From assembly GCA_903881535.1 (NCBI GenBank), contig CAIRTT010000055.1:1-58391 (forward strand): 58,391 nucleotides of DNA. The letters are read 5' to 3'. Position numbers and translations under genes: made by a program. The stretch is from an uncultured Armatimonadota bacterium (lineage in GTDB: Bacteria; Armatimonadota; Armatimonadia; Armatimonadales; Armatimonadaceae). This document shows positions 57,867 to 58,391 of this stretch, in pieces (position 1 is the first letter of the stretch; every line of letters begins with the position of its first letter). Under the pieces are notes generated by a model. It was not told where the DNA came from and searched no databases. It saw nothing but the letters and a program-made list of their open reading frames with translations.

Positions 57867-58355
57867 ATGATCGACCCAATAACCATTGGCGCTGCGTTTG
57901 CGATAGCCAAGAGCACGATTGCTGGCGTCAAAGAAGCCATCAAGCTCGGCAAAGACATTCAGGAATGCTCTGGTGATCTGCTTAAGTTCTTTGAGCACAG
58001 GGACACGGTAGCCAAAGCTGCGGTGCTGGAGAGGAAGAAACCCGGTTCAGAGTTTACCCAAGCGGCCAGTGCTGTGTTTCAGGCAAGGGCATTACGGCAG
58101 GCCGAGAAAGAATTGAAAGAGCAGTTGATTTACTCCGGCAACGGGGATGTGTGGGAAGCGATTCAAGCCGAGTACAACCTGATTGTTGCCCGGCGTAAGC
58201 GGGAAGAACGTGAAGCGGAGGCTAAAGCCAAACTGAAACGGGAAAATCTGGCGGAGACAGTAAACATTTTGTTGATTGGGCTTGTCTCTATTCTTGCCGC
58301 AGGCTTTGTTGGCTGGGGAACGCTGGAATTTATTATGTACAAGTTGAAGAACTAA
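57867..58355 (+). CDS. lysis-module membrane protein with C-terminal TM
   Basis: 162 residues. N-terminus IDPITIGAAFAIAKSTIAGVKEAIKLGKDIQECSGDLLKFFEHRD, then charged helices (RQAEKELKEQLIYSGNGDVWEAI, KREEREAEAKAKLKRE) and a C-terminal TM (VNILLIGLVSILAAGFVGWG, ~134-153). A well-spread family in marine and freshwater phages, near lysis genes. Tail-anchored in the inner membrane. Possibly a spanin-like or holin-partner role. Confidence 0.75.
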   Translation: MIDPITIGAAFAIAKSTIAGVKEAIKLGKDIQECSGDLLKFFEHRDTVAKAAVLERKKPGSEFTQAASAVFQARALRQAEKELKEQLIYSGNGDVWEAIQAEYNLIVARRKREEREAEAKAKLKRENLAETVNILLIGLVSILAAGFVGWGTLEFIMYKLKN

Positions 58356-58391
58356 CATGGCAGAGGAAAAACTGGACTCTACGCTTGAAAA
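58264..58391. repeat. terminal direct repeat, copy 2
   Basis: Exact copy of 1-128; see the first entry. Confidence 0.95.

Noticed and set aside
1..58391. Integrase, transposase, CRISPR array, tRNA genes, rRNA, toxin-antitoxin pairs, ParA/ParB, phage RNA polymerase
   Set aside because: Looked for family motifs and repeats by eye and saw none. A distant or very small member could be missed without profile searches.

Overview
The window is a complete, circularly closed genome of a tailed double-stranded DNA phage. Bases 1-128 recur exactly at 58264-58391, so the unique length is 58263 bp and one gene (57867-58355) runs across the join. The virion genes fit a short-tailed (podovirus-like) particle: a P22-type portal, adaptor/gp4-like proteins, a propeller-type tail hub, several very large Gln/Ala-rich proteins of the kind ejected with DNA, and no recognisable sheath or tail-tube genes. 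Protein style (KGG-rich small proteins, DUF6321-like and DUF5856-like genes, repeat-built fibres) resembles uncultured freshwater/marine phages. The host is not identifiable from sequence; a Gram-negative host is likely because the lysis module carries a lipobox lipoprotein and a GH19 endolysin.

Layout. 57.1-2.2 kb (through the join): lysis module (lipoprotein, membrane proteins, 3-TM holin-like protein, secreted SNase-like nuclease, GH19 endolysin). 2.2-16.0 kb: tail hub, jelly-roll-like protein and four giant virion proteins. 16.1-18.2 kb, leftward: RecB/Cas4-like nuclease and SNF2-type helicase. 18.3-25.3 kb, rightward: replication (conserved accessory proteins, AEP-type primase, UvrD-like helicase, family A DNA polymerase). 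25.3-29.6 kb, leftward: about sixteen tiny genes in one run, mostly joined by ATGA overlaps, including four genes of 52-58 codons. 29.6-30.1 kb: divergent control region with two good sigma70-like promoters, a 22-bp inverted repeat and iteron-like repeats. 30.1-35.4 kb: small terminase subunit, a PD-(D/E)XK-like protein and a row of small accessory genes, most with their own promoter and 5' stem-loop. 35.6-46.7 kb: large terminase, an 1126-residue multidomain protein, portal, GroES-like protein, scaffold and major capsid. 46.8-57.0 kb: neck, adaptor and fibre genes.

Most notable. (1) An exact copy of the bacterial chromosomal parS site (TGTTTCACGTGAAACA, 33302-33317) lies in a 361-bp non-coding stretch. 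No ParA/ParB or integrase is visible, and the phage DNA polymerase has Leu at the position equivalent to E. coli Pol I 762, a state linked to temperate or slow phages. Together these suggest, but do not prove, extrachromosomal maintenance that borrows host ParB. (2) A family of modular promoter cassettes (a -10 box, then a stem-loop starting at about the predicted +1, then AGAAAGGATAGAG) drives small genes; the stem sequences differ completely but keep pairing. (3) A multidomain protein sits between large terminase and portal, with a lytic transglycosylase domain at its N-terminus and a PcfJ-like domain at its C-terminus.
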